Shown: piece after piece, positions 1-6,333 of the stretch
How positions within the stretch are numbered: position 1 is the stretch's first letter
Layout of the letters: the number at the start of each line of letters is the position of its first letter
Origin: a virus
IMG/VR virus record: IMGVR_UViG_3300044638_001854
Location: 1 to 30,824 of that record
Strand: one strand, 5' to 3'
DNA length: 30,824 nt
Made by a program: the position numbers and the translations under genes
Notes under the pieces: generated by a model
The model's input: only the letters and a program-made list of their open reading frames with translations
Told to the model about the DNA's origin: nothing
The model's database searches: none

Positions 1-300
1 GAAATCTTCCACGCTTCGGATTATCTCGTACCTGTACCCCGCCTCCTGAACGACCCCCTGCCACCATTTCTGCGAGAGGGACTGCTTGCCCTTGGGGTCT
101 TTGAACTCCAAGAACACGGCCCCAGCGTCGGACAAGTATATCATGTCGCTCACCCCCGCAACCACGCCCATGGCCTTCATGACGCTTCCCGCATAGGCAG
201 ACGGTGCGTTGTTGTTGACGGTGAACAATCGGCCCCGCTGGTCGGGGAAGTTGTTCCAGTGCCATTGAAAGCATTCGGCTTGAATCTTAAACTCTTGCAT
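1..300 (-). CDS. VRR-NUC domain nuclease, partial (3' end off the window)
   Basis: An open frame starts with ATG at 300 and runs off the left edge, giving the first 100 residues. It shows the VRR-NUC pattern of phage Holliday-junction-resolvase-like nucleases: E9 and Q12 in helix 1, then GVSD (D52), then LEFKDPKGKQS with E65-x-K67 and Q73. The family cuts branched or structured DNA using metal ions held by D and E-x-K. The start lies 4 nt after the stop of the SF2 helicase, so the two are probably co-transcribed and translationally coupled. A role in resolving replication or recombination intermediates is inferred from family and position. The reading frame was translated directly from the sequence. 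The missing C-terminus prevents a length comparison. Confidence 0.85.
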   Translation of the reverse strand, partial: MQEFKIQAECFQWHWNNFPDQRGRLFTVNNNAPSAYAGSVMKAMGVVAGVSDMIYLSDAGAVFLEFKDPKGKQSLSQKWWQGVVQEAGYRYEIIRSVEDF

Positions 301-304
301 GGGA

Positions 305-1732
305 TTATTTAAGGATTGGGAAACGGTCTTTGTTGTGGAAGGCCCAGCCTGGCTTCCAGCCCATGAAACGGATGAACTCCAAGGCTTCGGCTTTGCTCTT
401 GCACTGGTTGTGCAACACCCAGAACGGCGAAATTACTTTGGCCTTGGCCAGTTGTGCCTTTTGGTACATGCTGCTCGTCGTGGCCAACTGCATGCCCTGG
501 GCCTTGGTCATCAGGTGCAGGTCCACCATCTCTCCCTGCTCTTGGGGCTTGCGCTGGTACTCGTATCCGCAATGCTTGCACTTCATCGCCCCCACGGGAA
601 TAATAGCCTCGCAGCCCTTGCAGTTTTTCGCCCCGCCAACGCCATCGGATTTCTTCTTGCGTTTCTTCTTCAATGACCAATCACGGCTCGCTTCCCAAAA
701 CCCGTGGTGGTTCACATTGTTCCCAAAGTCAAGGATGGTGAACTCTTTCTTGGTCGGGGTCACCCTGGAACCACGGCCCACCATCTGCATGAATAGCGGC
801 AGGCTTGCGGTCGCACGATACAGGATCACCACCTCAATGGTTGGCTCGTCAAATCCCGTGGTCATAAGATCGCAGTTGCAAAGGATAGCGTCGGGCGTGT
901 GCTTGAACCATTCCAATATATCTGCCCGCTCCTGCTTGCCCATAGTCCCATCCACATGGCGGGCGTTGTGGCCTGCGTTCTGCAATGCGGCACATACTTC
1001 CATACTGGATGCGATGTTGCTGGCAAACACGATGGCCTTCTTCCCTCTGCAATGCCTCCCATAGTTTTGGACCACCCCGTCAAACACCCTCCGCTTGGAG
1101 TACACGGTGGCCATCTGCTGCGTGTCGTAGTCATCGCCCCGCATCCCGATTCCCGACAAGTCCAAGTTTGTCCCGTAGGTGACGGGACTGGCAAGGAACC
1201 CTTGGCGTATCAGTTCACCGACCTGGACAGGGTTGTGGAGTGCTTGGTAGAACTTGGACAGGCACTCTTGGTTCCCACGACGCAGCGGGGTTGCGGTGGC
1301 TCCGATGACAACGGCATTTGGGTTGATGTACGGCAGCAATGGGTTGAAGGTCTGCTTGTGGGCCTCGTCAATGATGACCAAGTCCATCCGGTTCAGCAGG
1401 TCCGTGTATTCGACTGCGTCCTTCCTACGGCTGAAGGTTTGGGCCATGGCGATGAAACAATTCCCCGAAACGTCGAGCCGGGTCTTGCTGGCCTCAATGA
1501 GGGTTGGCTTGATTCCGAACAGGTCCAGCGCACCGTTGGATTGTTTCAGCAGTTCCACTCGGTCCGTGAAGATGATGGCCTGCTTGCCTTTCTCCAAGGC
1601 TCTTGCGACCATGTAGGTAAACATGACCGTCTTGCCACTCCCAGTTGGGGCGCATAGTATCAAGCGTTTCTTGCCCTGGGCAAGGCTTGTCCGCATTTGG
1701 TCAATAGCGGCTTGTTGGTAGGGTCTTAGCAT
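305..1732 (-). CDS. SF2 DEAD/DEAH-box DNA helicase with C-terminal zinc ribbon
   Basis: The 475-residue protein has an N-terminal Q-like motif (RPYQQAAID), Walker A APTGSGKT at 28-35, DEAH at 122-125, motif III GATATP at 144-149 and motif VI QMVGRGSR at 316-323. It is therefore a complete superfamily 2 helicase of the restriction-subunit-R/UvsW-like type seen in phages. A basic run (about 355-361) is followed by a zinc-ribbon-like CxxC-x10-CxxC (C371, C374, C385, C388), probably for DNA binding. It would unwind DNA during phage replication or recombination. It lies between the putative origin repeats (1731-1998) and the VRR-NUC gene, all on one strand. The ATG at 1732 is the first in-frame methionine and sits at the edge of the repeat region. 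Confidence 0.93.
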   Translation of the reverse strand: MLRPYQQAAIDQMRTSLAQGKKRLILCAPTGSGKTVMFTYMVARALEKGKQAIIFTDRVELLKQSNGALDLFGIKPTLIEASKTRLDVSGNCFIAMAQTFSRRKDAVEYTDLLNRMDLVIIDEAHKQTFNPLLPYINPNAVVIGATATPLRRGNQECLSKFYQALHNPVQVGELIRQGFLASPVTYGTNLDLSGIGMRGDDYDTQQMATVYSKRRVFDGVVQNYGRHCRGKKAIVFASNIASSMEVCAALQNAGHNARHVDGTMGKQERADILEWFKHTPDAILCNCDLMTTGFDEPTIEVVILYRATASLPLFMQMVGRGSRVTPTKKEFTILDFGNNVNHHGFWEASRDWSLKKKRKKKSDGVGGAKNCKGCEAIIPVGAMKCKHCGYEYQRKPQEQGEMVDLHLMTKAQGMQLATTSSMYQKAQLAKAKVISPFWVLHNQCKSKAEALEFIRFMGWKPGWAFHNKDRFPILK

Positions 1733-1998
1733 AGTTACTGATAGTTACTGCAAAAATTGAGTAGTGACTATAAAAATCTTCGTTTTTGATAGCGTGGTGG
1801 CCACTTATAGTCACATAGTCACTACATTCACTACTTTTCTATAGAGAATATATATATACATACACGCACACACGCACACGCTTATATATCTCTTAAATGA
1901 AAATTGCGTTTTTAGTGACTATGTGACTATGTCAGTACGGATGTCGCTTATTATCACCGCCTTGCGAATAGTTACTACTATTCGTTTTAGTGACTATG
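1731..1998. repeat. Iteron-like repeat array, candidate replication origin or operator
   Basis: The non-coding gap 1733-1931 and its flanks carry repeated copies of TAGTGACTAT or its complement: 1762-1771 (+), 1815-1824 (-), 1913-1922 (+) and 1988-1997 (+, inside the primase 3' end). ATAGTCACATAGTCACTA at 1807-1824 is a perfect 18-bp inverted repeat of 1913-1930. Each arm holds a tandem octamer (ATAGTCAC twice, or GTGACTAT twice). ATAGTTACTG is tandemly repeated at 1731-1750 and a variant, ATAGTTACTA, lies at 1968-1977. Between the arms are an AT-rich tract and an alternating purine-pyrimidine CACACG run (about 1849-1890). GTGGCCAC at 1797-1804 is palindromic. The position between primase and helicase genes suits an origin. 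An operator for the helicase gene is the main alternative. Confidence 0.6.
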
Positions 1999-4169
1999 TA
2001 GTAGCATCCTCGGTTGTTTCGCTCGGCTCGGCTCACTTTTTTGCAGCCAATGGACTTTAGAACGGCCCCAAGTTTGTTCGGGTTGATTTTTTGCTCGGTG
2101 TAAGATTCCAAGATGTTTTTGATTTCGGAGTTGGTCAGCCACTCCGCTCCGATGCCTTTGTTCTTTTCGTTTGGCATCTCAAAGTAATTAAATAGCAATT
2201 CCTTCTCAACCGCTGGCTGGACGTTGTTGATGGTCTTTTCGTTCAGCATGGTGATTTCGGCCTTGGATAGTTGCCAGGCATCCGCTCCGTTGGTCTTGTA
2301 GGAATGGTAGGCTTCAATGAATAGGTCCGTCTTGTCGATGGCCGCATAGGCATCCCAATCAATATGCCCCACCACGATGGGCAGGATTCTACGGTTCCCC
2401 GTAAGGTCGTTGATGACTTCCTCGTCGTTGGATGTGCCGCATAGAACCGCATACCGGGTAAGTTCTTCGTGGACCCGTCCGTAAGGCTTGCGGATGCTAA
2501 AGGTCTGCTTGGAGGACAGTTCCTTCAGTTTCTTGGCCTCCTGCTTGGATTTGCCGCCGAACTCGTCATCGCACAGGATTATTTTCTTGCACATGAGAAT
2601 TTCGTCGTCCTTCCCGGCATCCAGTTTCGATTCCCCGTAGTAGGACCGCAGTTCCGATGGGAGCAGGTTTCGAAAAAAGTTGGTCTTGCCGATGCCTTGG
2701 TCGCCGCACAGGACCAAGATGGACAACGAATATTCCCCGTGCATGCTTGCAACCACGGAGCAGAGCCACTTGTAGATGCAGAGTTGCATAAATGCGTGTT
2801 CCACATTTGTGGCAACGATGGTGTCGGTCAGGGCTTTGATGCAGCCAGTCGGGGTACGGTGTCCGTTCTTGGCGAAAAACTGCATGAAGGGGTTGTACGT
2901 CGGGGTATGGCTCGAATCAATGATTGAGTTGATTAACTGCATGTTGACCTCCTTCTTGCCGAACTGCTCCAAGCAGTCCGTAAACAAATCGTTGATGTCA
3001 ACGTCCGTGATGGGTTCGCCTTTCAGTTCGATGCATCGGGTCACCTCGTTGCGCTTTAGGTCAAATGACCTCAAGTAAGCCTTGATTTGCTTTAGCGGAG
3101 TGTCCTCGGTGTCAGCGGATTTAAGTTCCGTAGTATCAAGGGCCATGGTGTTGGCGACGATTTCTTCCAACTGCTCCACGTTTATTTGGTCAATCTCTCG
3201 AAGAATCCGGATTGCGGTTTCGCTGGCTGCGTTGATGTCCTTCGGCCCGCCGTTGGTCCCGACCCGCATGCGGTGGGACTTGGCGGTTGACACGATGTGC
3301 TTGGTCTGCTTGGTTTGGATTTCAACACCTGCGTTCTTGGCGAGCCACATGAACGAAGCAAAGGACACCTGGTTCTGCTTGGACTGGCAGAGTTGCTTGT
3401 ACTTGCGGTCGCAGGCTTCGGGGTTGTACTTCGGGGATAGTGCCGAAACACGATGGAATAGGTCGGCCCCCGGCTCATGGTACTTTGCAGCAATGGCAAA
3501 CCCTATCTTGACCCAATCGGCATAGGAATCCGTCAGGTCAATGCGCTTGGCCTCCAGTTGCTGGAGGATGTGTTCGACATCGTGTTCGCCGTGGGGATAG
3601 AAATTTGGGACCGGTGCGGCCTTGACCTTGGGTAAGTAGGTCTTAAACACCTGCACATTTTTGGAGGCGATGAATGCGTCCGGGTCAAAACTCACGAACC
3701 GTAGGCGGCTTACGTCCTTGCATGCGGGGTCCACGATGATGTGGAACTTGTCCGCAAGGCGTTTCTCCAGGGCGTAGAACGCTTCCAGGTGGCGGTCCGG
3801 TTCGATACGGTAGTAAGCCGCATAGCCTTCCCCACCTGTTGACTTGTGCAGAGCGTAGAGAAATTCGTCCTCACGGATTGCCAGCACGTCAACGCCTTCG
3901 TTGTCCTTGGCATCGATGTCAATGCAGAGAATGCCCGAATGCGTTTCAAGCCCTTCTTTGCCCTGCTTCTTGAACTTACCGCTGGGCGTTACGGCGGTGA
4001 GCCTTCGTTTGGTTTCCTCGGTTTTGGCCTTACGGTAAGCCATGACCTCGGTGTAGAAGATGCCGTCCTTGATGTCCTGAATGTACTGGACGAACTGCAT
4101 GTGGCTCTCCGGGACGTTGTTTCGTACACCGCTTCCCGTGGAGGCTTTGAAGATTGATATTTCTGCCAT
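1932..4169 (-). CDS. Primase-helicase: BT4734-type N-terminus, PriCT-2-like middle, VirE-type helicase
   Basis: From the ATG at 4169 the protein has 745 residues. The N-terminal part (about 1-180) matches the BT4734/VirE-N type, with the acidic IDID pair (D84, D86) and SRLRFVSFDPD. Residues about 195-285 (DSYADWVKIGFAI onward) look like PriCT-2. The C-terminal half is a VirE-family helicase: Walker A GDQGIGKT (about 489-496), Walker B IILCDDE (about 530-536), CGTSND sensor and GNRR arginine finger (about 591-594). The family primes and unwinds DNA for phage or plasmid replication. An upstream TTG at 4193 keeps frame but lies inside a terminator hairpin, so the ATG at 4169 is preferred. The 3' end overlaps one of the TAGTGACTAT repeats. 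Confidence 0.92.
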   Translation of the reverse strand: MAEISIFKASTGSGVRNNVPESHMQFVQYIQDIKDGIFYTEVMAYRKAKTEETKRRLTAVTPSGKFKKQGKEGLETHSGILCIDIDAKDNEGVDVLAIREDEFLYALHKSTGGEGYAAYYRIEPDRHLEAFYALEKRLADKFHIIVDPACKDVSRLRFVSFDPDAFIASKNVQVFKTYLPKVKAAPVPNFYPHGEHDVEHILQQLEAKRIDLTDSYADWVKIGFAIAAKYHEPGADLFHRVSALSPKYNPEACDRKYKQLCQSKQNQVSFASFMWLAKNAGVEIQTKQTKHIVSTAKSHRMRVGTNGGPKDINAASETAIRILREIDQINVEQLEEIVANTMALDTTELKSADTEDTPLKQIKAYLRSFDLKRNEVTRCIELKGEPITDVDINDLFTDCLEQFGKKEVNMQLINSIIDSSHTPTYNPFMQFFAKNGHRTPTGCIKALTDTIVATNVEHAFMQLCIYKWLCSVVASMHGEYSLSILVLCGDQGIGKTNFFRNLLPSELRSYYGESKLDAGKDDEILMCKKIILCDDEFGGKSKQEAKKLKELSSKQTFSIRKPYGRVHEELTRYAVLCGTSNDEEVINDLTGNRRILPIVVGHIDWDAYAAIDKTDLFIEAYHSYKTNGADAWQLSKAEITMLNEKTINNVQPAVEKELLFNYFEMPNEKNKGIGAEWLTNSEIKNILESYTEQKINPNKLGAVLKSIGCKKVSRAERNNRGCYYIVTKTNSSNYSQGGDNKRHPY

Positions 4170-4306
4170 AGCATTAAGAAAAAAACGCCCCAACTGTTCC
4201 GGCAGCTGGGGCGAGGGGTTACGATGGATTGAACCCTTTATCTAAACACCGCATGGCCGGAAACATGAGGTGGTTATTGGTAAATGTAATTAGTTCACAA
4301 AGTTAC
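4170..4306 (-). promoter_or_regulatory. Primase 5' leader with TAACTTTG box, hairpin and terminator (attenuator-like)
   Basis: Reading leftward, the leader starts with TAACTTTG at 4305-4298, which fits the Bacteroidota -7 consensus TAnnTTTG and overlaps the stop codon of the preceding gene. An inverted repeat GGTAA/TTACC brackets about 4279-4307. A small hairpin GGGTT/AACCC follows at about 4214-4236, then the strong terminator, then the primase ATG. No convincing -33 TTG element is seen. GTAACTTTGTG also occurs at 28814-28824. The arrangement suggests control by read-through, but this is inference. Confidence 0.4.
4179..4213 (-). terminator. Intrinsic terminator 10 nt before the primase start
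   Basis: On the minus strand, CGCCCCAGCTG (4213-4203) pairs over 11 bp, with one G-U, with CAGTTGGGGCG (4196-4186) around a 6-nt loop. Seven U residues follow (4185-4179). This is a textbook Rho-independent terminator. It would stop transcription arriving from the regulatory genes to the right, yet its U-tract ends only 9 nt before the primase ATG. It may therefore act as a conditional attenuator of the primase rather than as a simple operon end. Confidence 0.88.
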
Positions 4307-4494
4307 CGCTTTTTCGGGATTAAAAGTAGGTCGTATCCCTCCATAAGTTCGGCGAAGTCCTTCATTTTGACATGGGTTTTCCATTTGTAGGTATCGTCGG
4401 GCAATAAAACATAGTGAGAAATTTGCCTAATTTTTATGACTGGACCTTCCTCATCTTGAGAAAGTTTCCAAATTTTGGCGATGTATGTGTCCAT
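4303..4494 (-). CDS. Hypothetical protein, 63 aa
   Basis: This short frame starts with ATG at 4494, preceded by the CTAACC sequence common to starts here, and sits 2 nt after the SSB-like gene. The product is mixed charged and hydrophobic (beginning MDTYIAKIWKLSQ, ending LLLIPKKR), with no membrane segment or recognisable motif. It is the last gene before the terminator at 4179-4213 and probably belongs to the early operon. No function can be given. Confidence 0.72.
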   Translation of the reverse strand: MDTYIAKIWKLSQDEEGPVIKIRQISHYVLLPDDTYKWKTHVKMKDFAELMEGYDLLLIPKKR

Positions 4495-4496
4495 GG

Positions 4497-4739
4497 TTAG
4501 AAAGGCATATCACCATCTTGGGGGGCAAAATTCCCGCCGCTGGTCTGCTGCTGGAATGGTTCAACCTTGCCTGACAGGAACCGCTTGCCGCTCTTGCCTT
4601 CTTTGACCCATGCGGACAGGCGCATCTTGGTTCCGTCGGGCAGGACGATGTCGCCCTTGTAATCGGGCCGCTTGGGGTTGTCACCTTTGTCGTTAGCGAA
4701 CAAGGTGAAGGTGTTGGGTTGGGGGGTGTAATCGCTCAT
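4497..4739 (-). CDS. Small SSB-like protein with acidic DMPF tail
   Basis: The 80-residue product is polar and beta-rich in appearance, with KMRLSAWVKEGKSGKRFLSG in the middle, a pattern seen in small OB-fold-like phage proteins. It ends in a disordered Q/G-rich stretch and GDMPF at 76-80. That ending resembles the acidic -PF tip by which bacterial single-stranded DNA-binding proteins recruit replication and repair partners. Its place beside the annealing protein and primase supports a DNA-replication role. It is less than half the usual SSB length, so it may instead be a protein-interaction factor. Its ATG overlaps the upstream stop as ATGA. Confidence 0.65.
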   Translation of the reverse strand: MSDYTPQPNTFTLFANDKGDNPKRPDYKGDIVLPDGTKMRLSAWVKEGKSGKRFLSGKVEPFQQQTSGGNFAPQDGDMPF

Positions 4740-5185
4740 GGGTTTTGGGTTGGGGTTTGGGTTACTAATTTATTCATGATTTCGGTTAATTTAAGTACCT
4801 GCTGGGCAAGAGATTCAACGGTCAACTCTTGGACAATTGCAGGCTCTTGGGTGAACAATTCGGGGCTTGGTTCGCTTTTTGCCTTACATTCATTCACCTT
4901 TTGCGTTTGATTTTTGTAGCAATTCCAGCATTCTTCTTTAGATGGCGGTATAGAGTGGTTTGCAACAAAAATAATTTTACCGCCCTTTTTATCTTTTTTA
5001 AGAATGCCAGCCTCAACAAATTGGTCGGGCAAATTTCTTCCAACATTAAATGTTTCCCGTAATTGCAGCATTTTTCCAAGGTCCATTTGTTGAAGGCTTA
5101 AAGCCCAAAGTGCGTGACCATAAGCGTAAATATGCTCAGGCTTGATTCGTTCTGGAATGTAGGTGAGGGTTTTTGGGGTTTTCAT
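4736..5185 (-). CDS. Hypothetical protein with winged-helix-like N-terminus, 149 aa
   Basis: The N-terminal 75 residues (LRETFNVGRNLPDQFVEAGIL, then KKGGKIIFV) look like a winged-helix fold with a beta wing. A CxxC (ECWNC) and a Lys-rich linker follow. The C-terminal helix (ESLAQQVLKLTEIMNKLV) may be an oligomerising coil. It ends in QTPTQNP, the same residues that end the next gene to the right, because both 3' ends are made of the same 21-nt repeat (4740-4760 and 5193-5213). It overlaps the SSB-like gene start by 4 nt. A DNA-binding regulatory or replication-accessory role is plausible but unproven. Confidence 0.7.
   Translation of the reverse strand: MKTPKTLTYIPERIKPEHIYAYGHALWALSLQQMDLGKMLQLRETFNVGRNLPDQFVEAGILKKDKKGGKIIFVANHSIPPSKEECWNCYKNQTQKVNECKAKSEPSPELFTQEPAIVQELTVESLAQQVLKLTEIMNKLVTQTPTQNP
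4740..4761 (+). repeat. G-quadruplex-type GT repeat, copy 1
   Basis: The plus strand reads four G-runs separated by T-runs (GGG-T4-GGG-T2-GGGG-T3-GGG), fitting G3+N1-7. Positions 4740-4760 are identical over 21 nt to 5193-5213. On the coding strand the same DNA forms the C/A-rich stretch just before the ATG of the SSB-like gene, and it also encodes the last residues of the upstream gene. Confidence 0.75.
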
Positions 5186-5188
5186 GGT

Positions 5189-5416
5189 TTAGGGGTTTTG
5201 GGTTGGGGTTTGGTTGGGTTGAATTGAATAGGTAAGGTTTTCTTTGACGAGCCAATTTGAGGCCCGTAAATCGCTTAAAATGCGGTAGGTGGTACGGATG
5301 GTCACCCCAAGTACTTCGGCGAGTTCTGTGGCCCTGTATGGGCGTTGTGCGAGGTACGACACGGCGTAGATAGTGGCCACTCTTCGTTGGATTTCTTTTC
5401 CTTTGGGTTTGGGCAT
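5189..5416 (-). CDS. Winged helix-turn-helix regulator, paralogue 1
   Basis: The 75-residue protein from the ATG at 5416 contains a compact winged-helix domain: ATELAEVLGVTIRTTYRILS is the helix-turn-helix, followed by a two-strand wing (SNWLVKENLTYSI). It is clearly related to the adjacent gene at 5419-5640 (shared LAE-L-R-TYRI-L-A--WL pattern), indicating tandem duplication. A GTG at 5467 would add 17 residues but overlaps the upstream gene, so ATG is preferred. It probably binds DNA as an early regulator. The C-terminus NQTPTQNP is encoded by the GT repeat at 5192-5218. Confidence 0.8.
   Translation of the reverse strand: MPKPKGKEIQRRVATIYAVSYLAQRPYRATELAEVLGVTIRTTYRILSDLRASNWLVKENLTYSIQPNQTPTQNP
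5192..5218 (+). repeat. G-quadruplex-type GT repeat, copy 2
   Basis: G-runs at 5192-5195, 5200-5202, 5205-5208 and 5216-5218 are separated by T4, T2 and a 7-nt loop, again matching a G4 motif on the plus strand. Positions 5193-5213 duplicate 4740-4760 exactly. It lies across the stop of one regulator gene and just before the ATG (5185) of the next. Confidence 0.72.
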
Positions 5417-5418
5417 GG

Positions 5419-5640
5419 TTAGGGGTTTATGGTTAGCCAGTAGTAAGTCCTGTCGCTTTGCAGCCACCCCGTTGCTTTGAGGTGCGTGATGATTCGGTAG
5501 GTTTGGCGGAGGGGCAAATCTACGGCCTCGGCCAATCGTTCAACACGCATCGGCTTGTTGAGTAGCAGGTACACGGCTTTGACCGTTGCGTTGCGGTTTC
5601 GGCGTTGGGAGCCTCTCTTTTGGATGGGTTGTTCGGGCAT
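5419..5640 (-). CDS. Winged helix-turn-helix regulator, paralogue 2
   Basis: The 73-residue product begins with a basic tail (MPEQPIQKRGSQRRNRN) and has a winged helix: VERLAEAVDLPLRQTYRII as the helix-turn-helix and ATGWLQSDRTYYWLT as the wing. It resembles the next gene to the left along its whole length, so the pair arose by duplication and may recognise different sites or form a heterodimer. Spacing is 2 nt to paralogue 1 and 1 nt to the gene on the right, so all are in one operon. The target is unknown. Confidence 0.8.
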   Translation of the reverse strand: MPEQPIQKRGSQRRNRNATVKAVYLLLNKPMRVERLAEAVDLPLRQTYRIITHLKATGWLQSDRTYYWLTINP

Positions 5641-5641
5641 C

Positions 5642-6091
5642 TTAACTGGCTTTAAAAGTTACTGCAATGCTTGGTTTTGTCCCCTTTGCGGGACACACGG
5701 GGACCGCTTCGCCCGTCGCTTCGTCGTACACCGTAGCCTTGCCAGCGTTGCGGAAGGCCATCTTGAGCAGTTCCTCACGGGCTTTCATGGATGCCTGCAG
5801 GTCACTCCACACTTGGTCGTGCGTGTAGTCGGGAGTGAGCGCACCCTCCTTGACTTGAATCTCTGCACCGAATGCGGAGAAGGTCTTGCCGTGCTTTTCG
5901 GCTTCGTCACGGACGATGTCCTCGGTGGATTTGAGGACTTGCTCCAAGGCTTTGACGACCGCTTTGAGGCGTACATGGGCGGCGATGGGGTTGACCTCGC
6001 CTTCCTCGATGCGGAGGATGAGGCCAGCGGCGATGTCGGCGATGTCAGCCTTGCTGATGTCCGACTTGGGGATGGTTACGAGGTGGTTCAT
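5642..6091 (-). CDS. Hypothetical helical phage protein in the recombination block, 149 aa
   Basis: The ATG at 6091 (MNHLVTIPKSDISKADI) overlaps the stop of the preceding gene as ATGA. It is preferred to the upstream alternative at 6184, which would overlap that gene by about 97 nt. The protein is mainly alpha-helical and charged (LILRIEEGEVNPIAAHVRLKAVVKALEQVL), followed by VYDEATGEAVPVCPAKGTKPSIAVTF. It has no membrane segment or catalytic motif I recognise. Its place between the annealing protein and the regulators suggests a recombination accessory role, by context only. Confidence 0.78.
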   Translation of the reverse strand: MNHLVTIPKSDISKADIADIAAGLILRIEEGEVNPIAAHVRLKAVVKALEQVLKSTEDIVRDEAEKHGKTFSAFGAEIQVKEGALTPDYTHDQVWSDLQASMKAREELLKMAFRNAGKATVYDEATGEAVPVCPAKGTKPSIAVTFKAS

Positions 6092-6330
6092 AGGTTTTGG
6101 GTGGTTTGTTGGGATTGGAAGAGGTAGTGAAAAGTGTTGACTTTGCCGTTCCAAATTTCTCTGGGGAGATGGGCTGAAAACCACATCACATCACCCGCAG
6201 TCATTTGCCACCAGTATTGGTGCTCTTGCAGGAGAGCAATGAGTTTCTCGCCAATTTCGGGTTGGGTTTCTTTGATGTCAAGGATGGCCTTGTAAACATC
6301 GGCGTTGCATTGGGTCAGTAGGTTGTTCAT
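6088..6330 (-). CDS. Hypothetical protein, 80 aa
   Basis: ATG at 6330 follows the stop of the Rad52-like gene by 3 nt, and its own stop overlaps the next start as ATGA. The product has a helical N-terminal half (DVYKAILDIKETQPEIGEKLIALLQEH, split by a turn) and a Trp/Phe-rich C-terminal half (YWWQM, MWFSAHLPREIW). It is soluble-looking. I do not recognise the family. Tight coupling to the annealing protein suggests shared regulation. Confidence 0.72.
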   Translation of the reverse strand: MNNLLTQCNADVYKAILDIKETQPEIGEKLIALLQEHQYWWQMTAGDVMWFSAHLPREIWNGKVNTFHYLFQSQQTTQNL

Positions 6331-6333
6331 GGC

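Noticed and set aside
299-1657. Several plus-strand and extra minus-strand open frames over the SF2 helicase gene
   Set aside because: They are shadows of the helicase frame, which carries all helicase motifs, and their translations have no domain or composition of their own.
1849-1890. Alternating purine-pyrimidine run as a standalone Z-DNA or microsatellite feature
   Set aside because: It is short and imperfect; it is noted only as part of the putative origin region.
4193-4193. TTG start for the primase giving 8 extra residues
   Set aside because: It falls inside the terminator hairpin, whereas an ATG lies just after the U-tract.
4214-4245. GGTTCAATCC on the minus strand as a tRNA T-arm in the primase leader
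   Set aside because: The flanking bases do not pair as a T-stem and no acceptor or D-arm is present.
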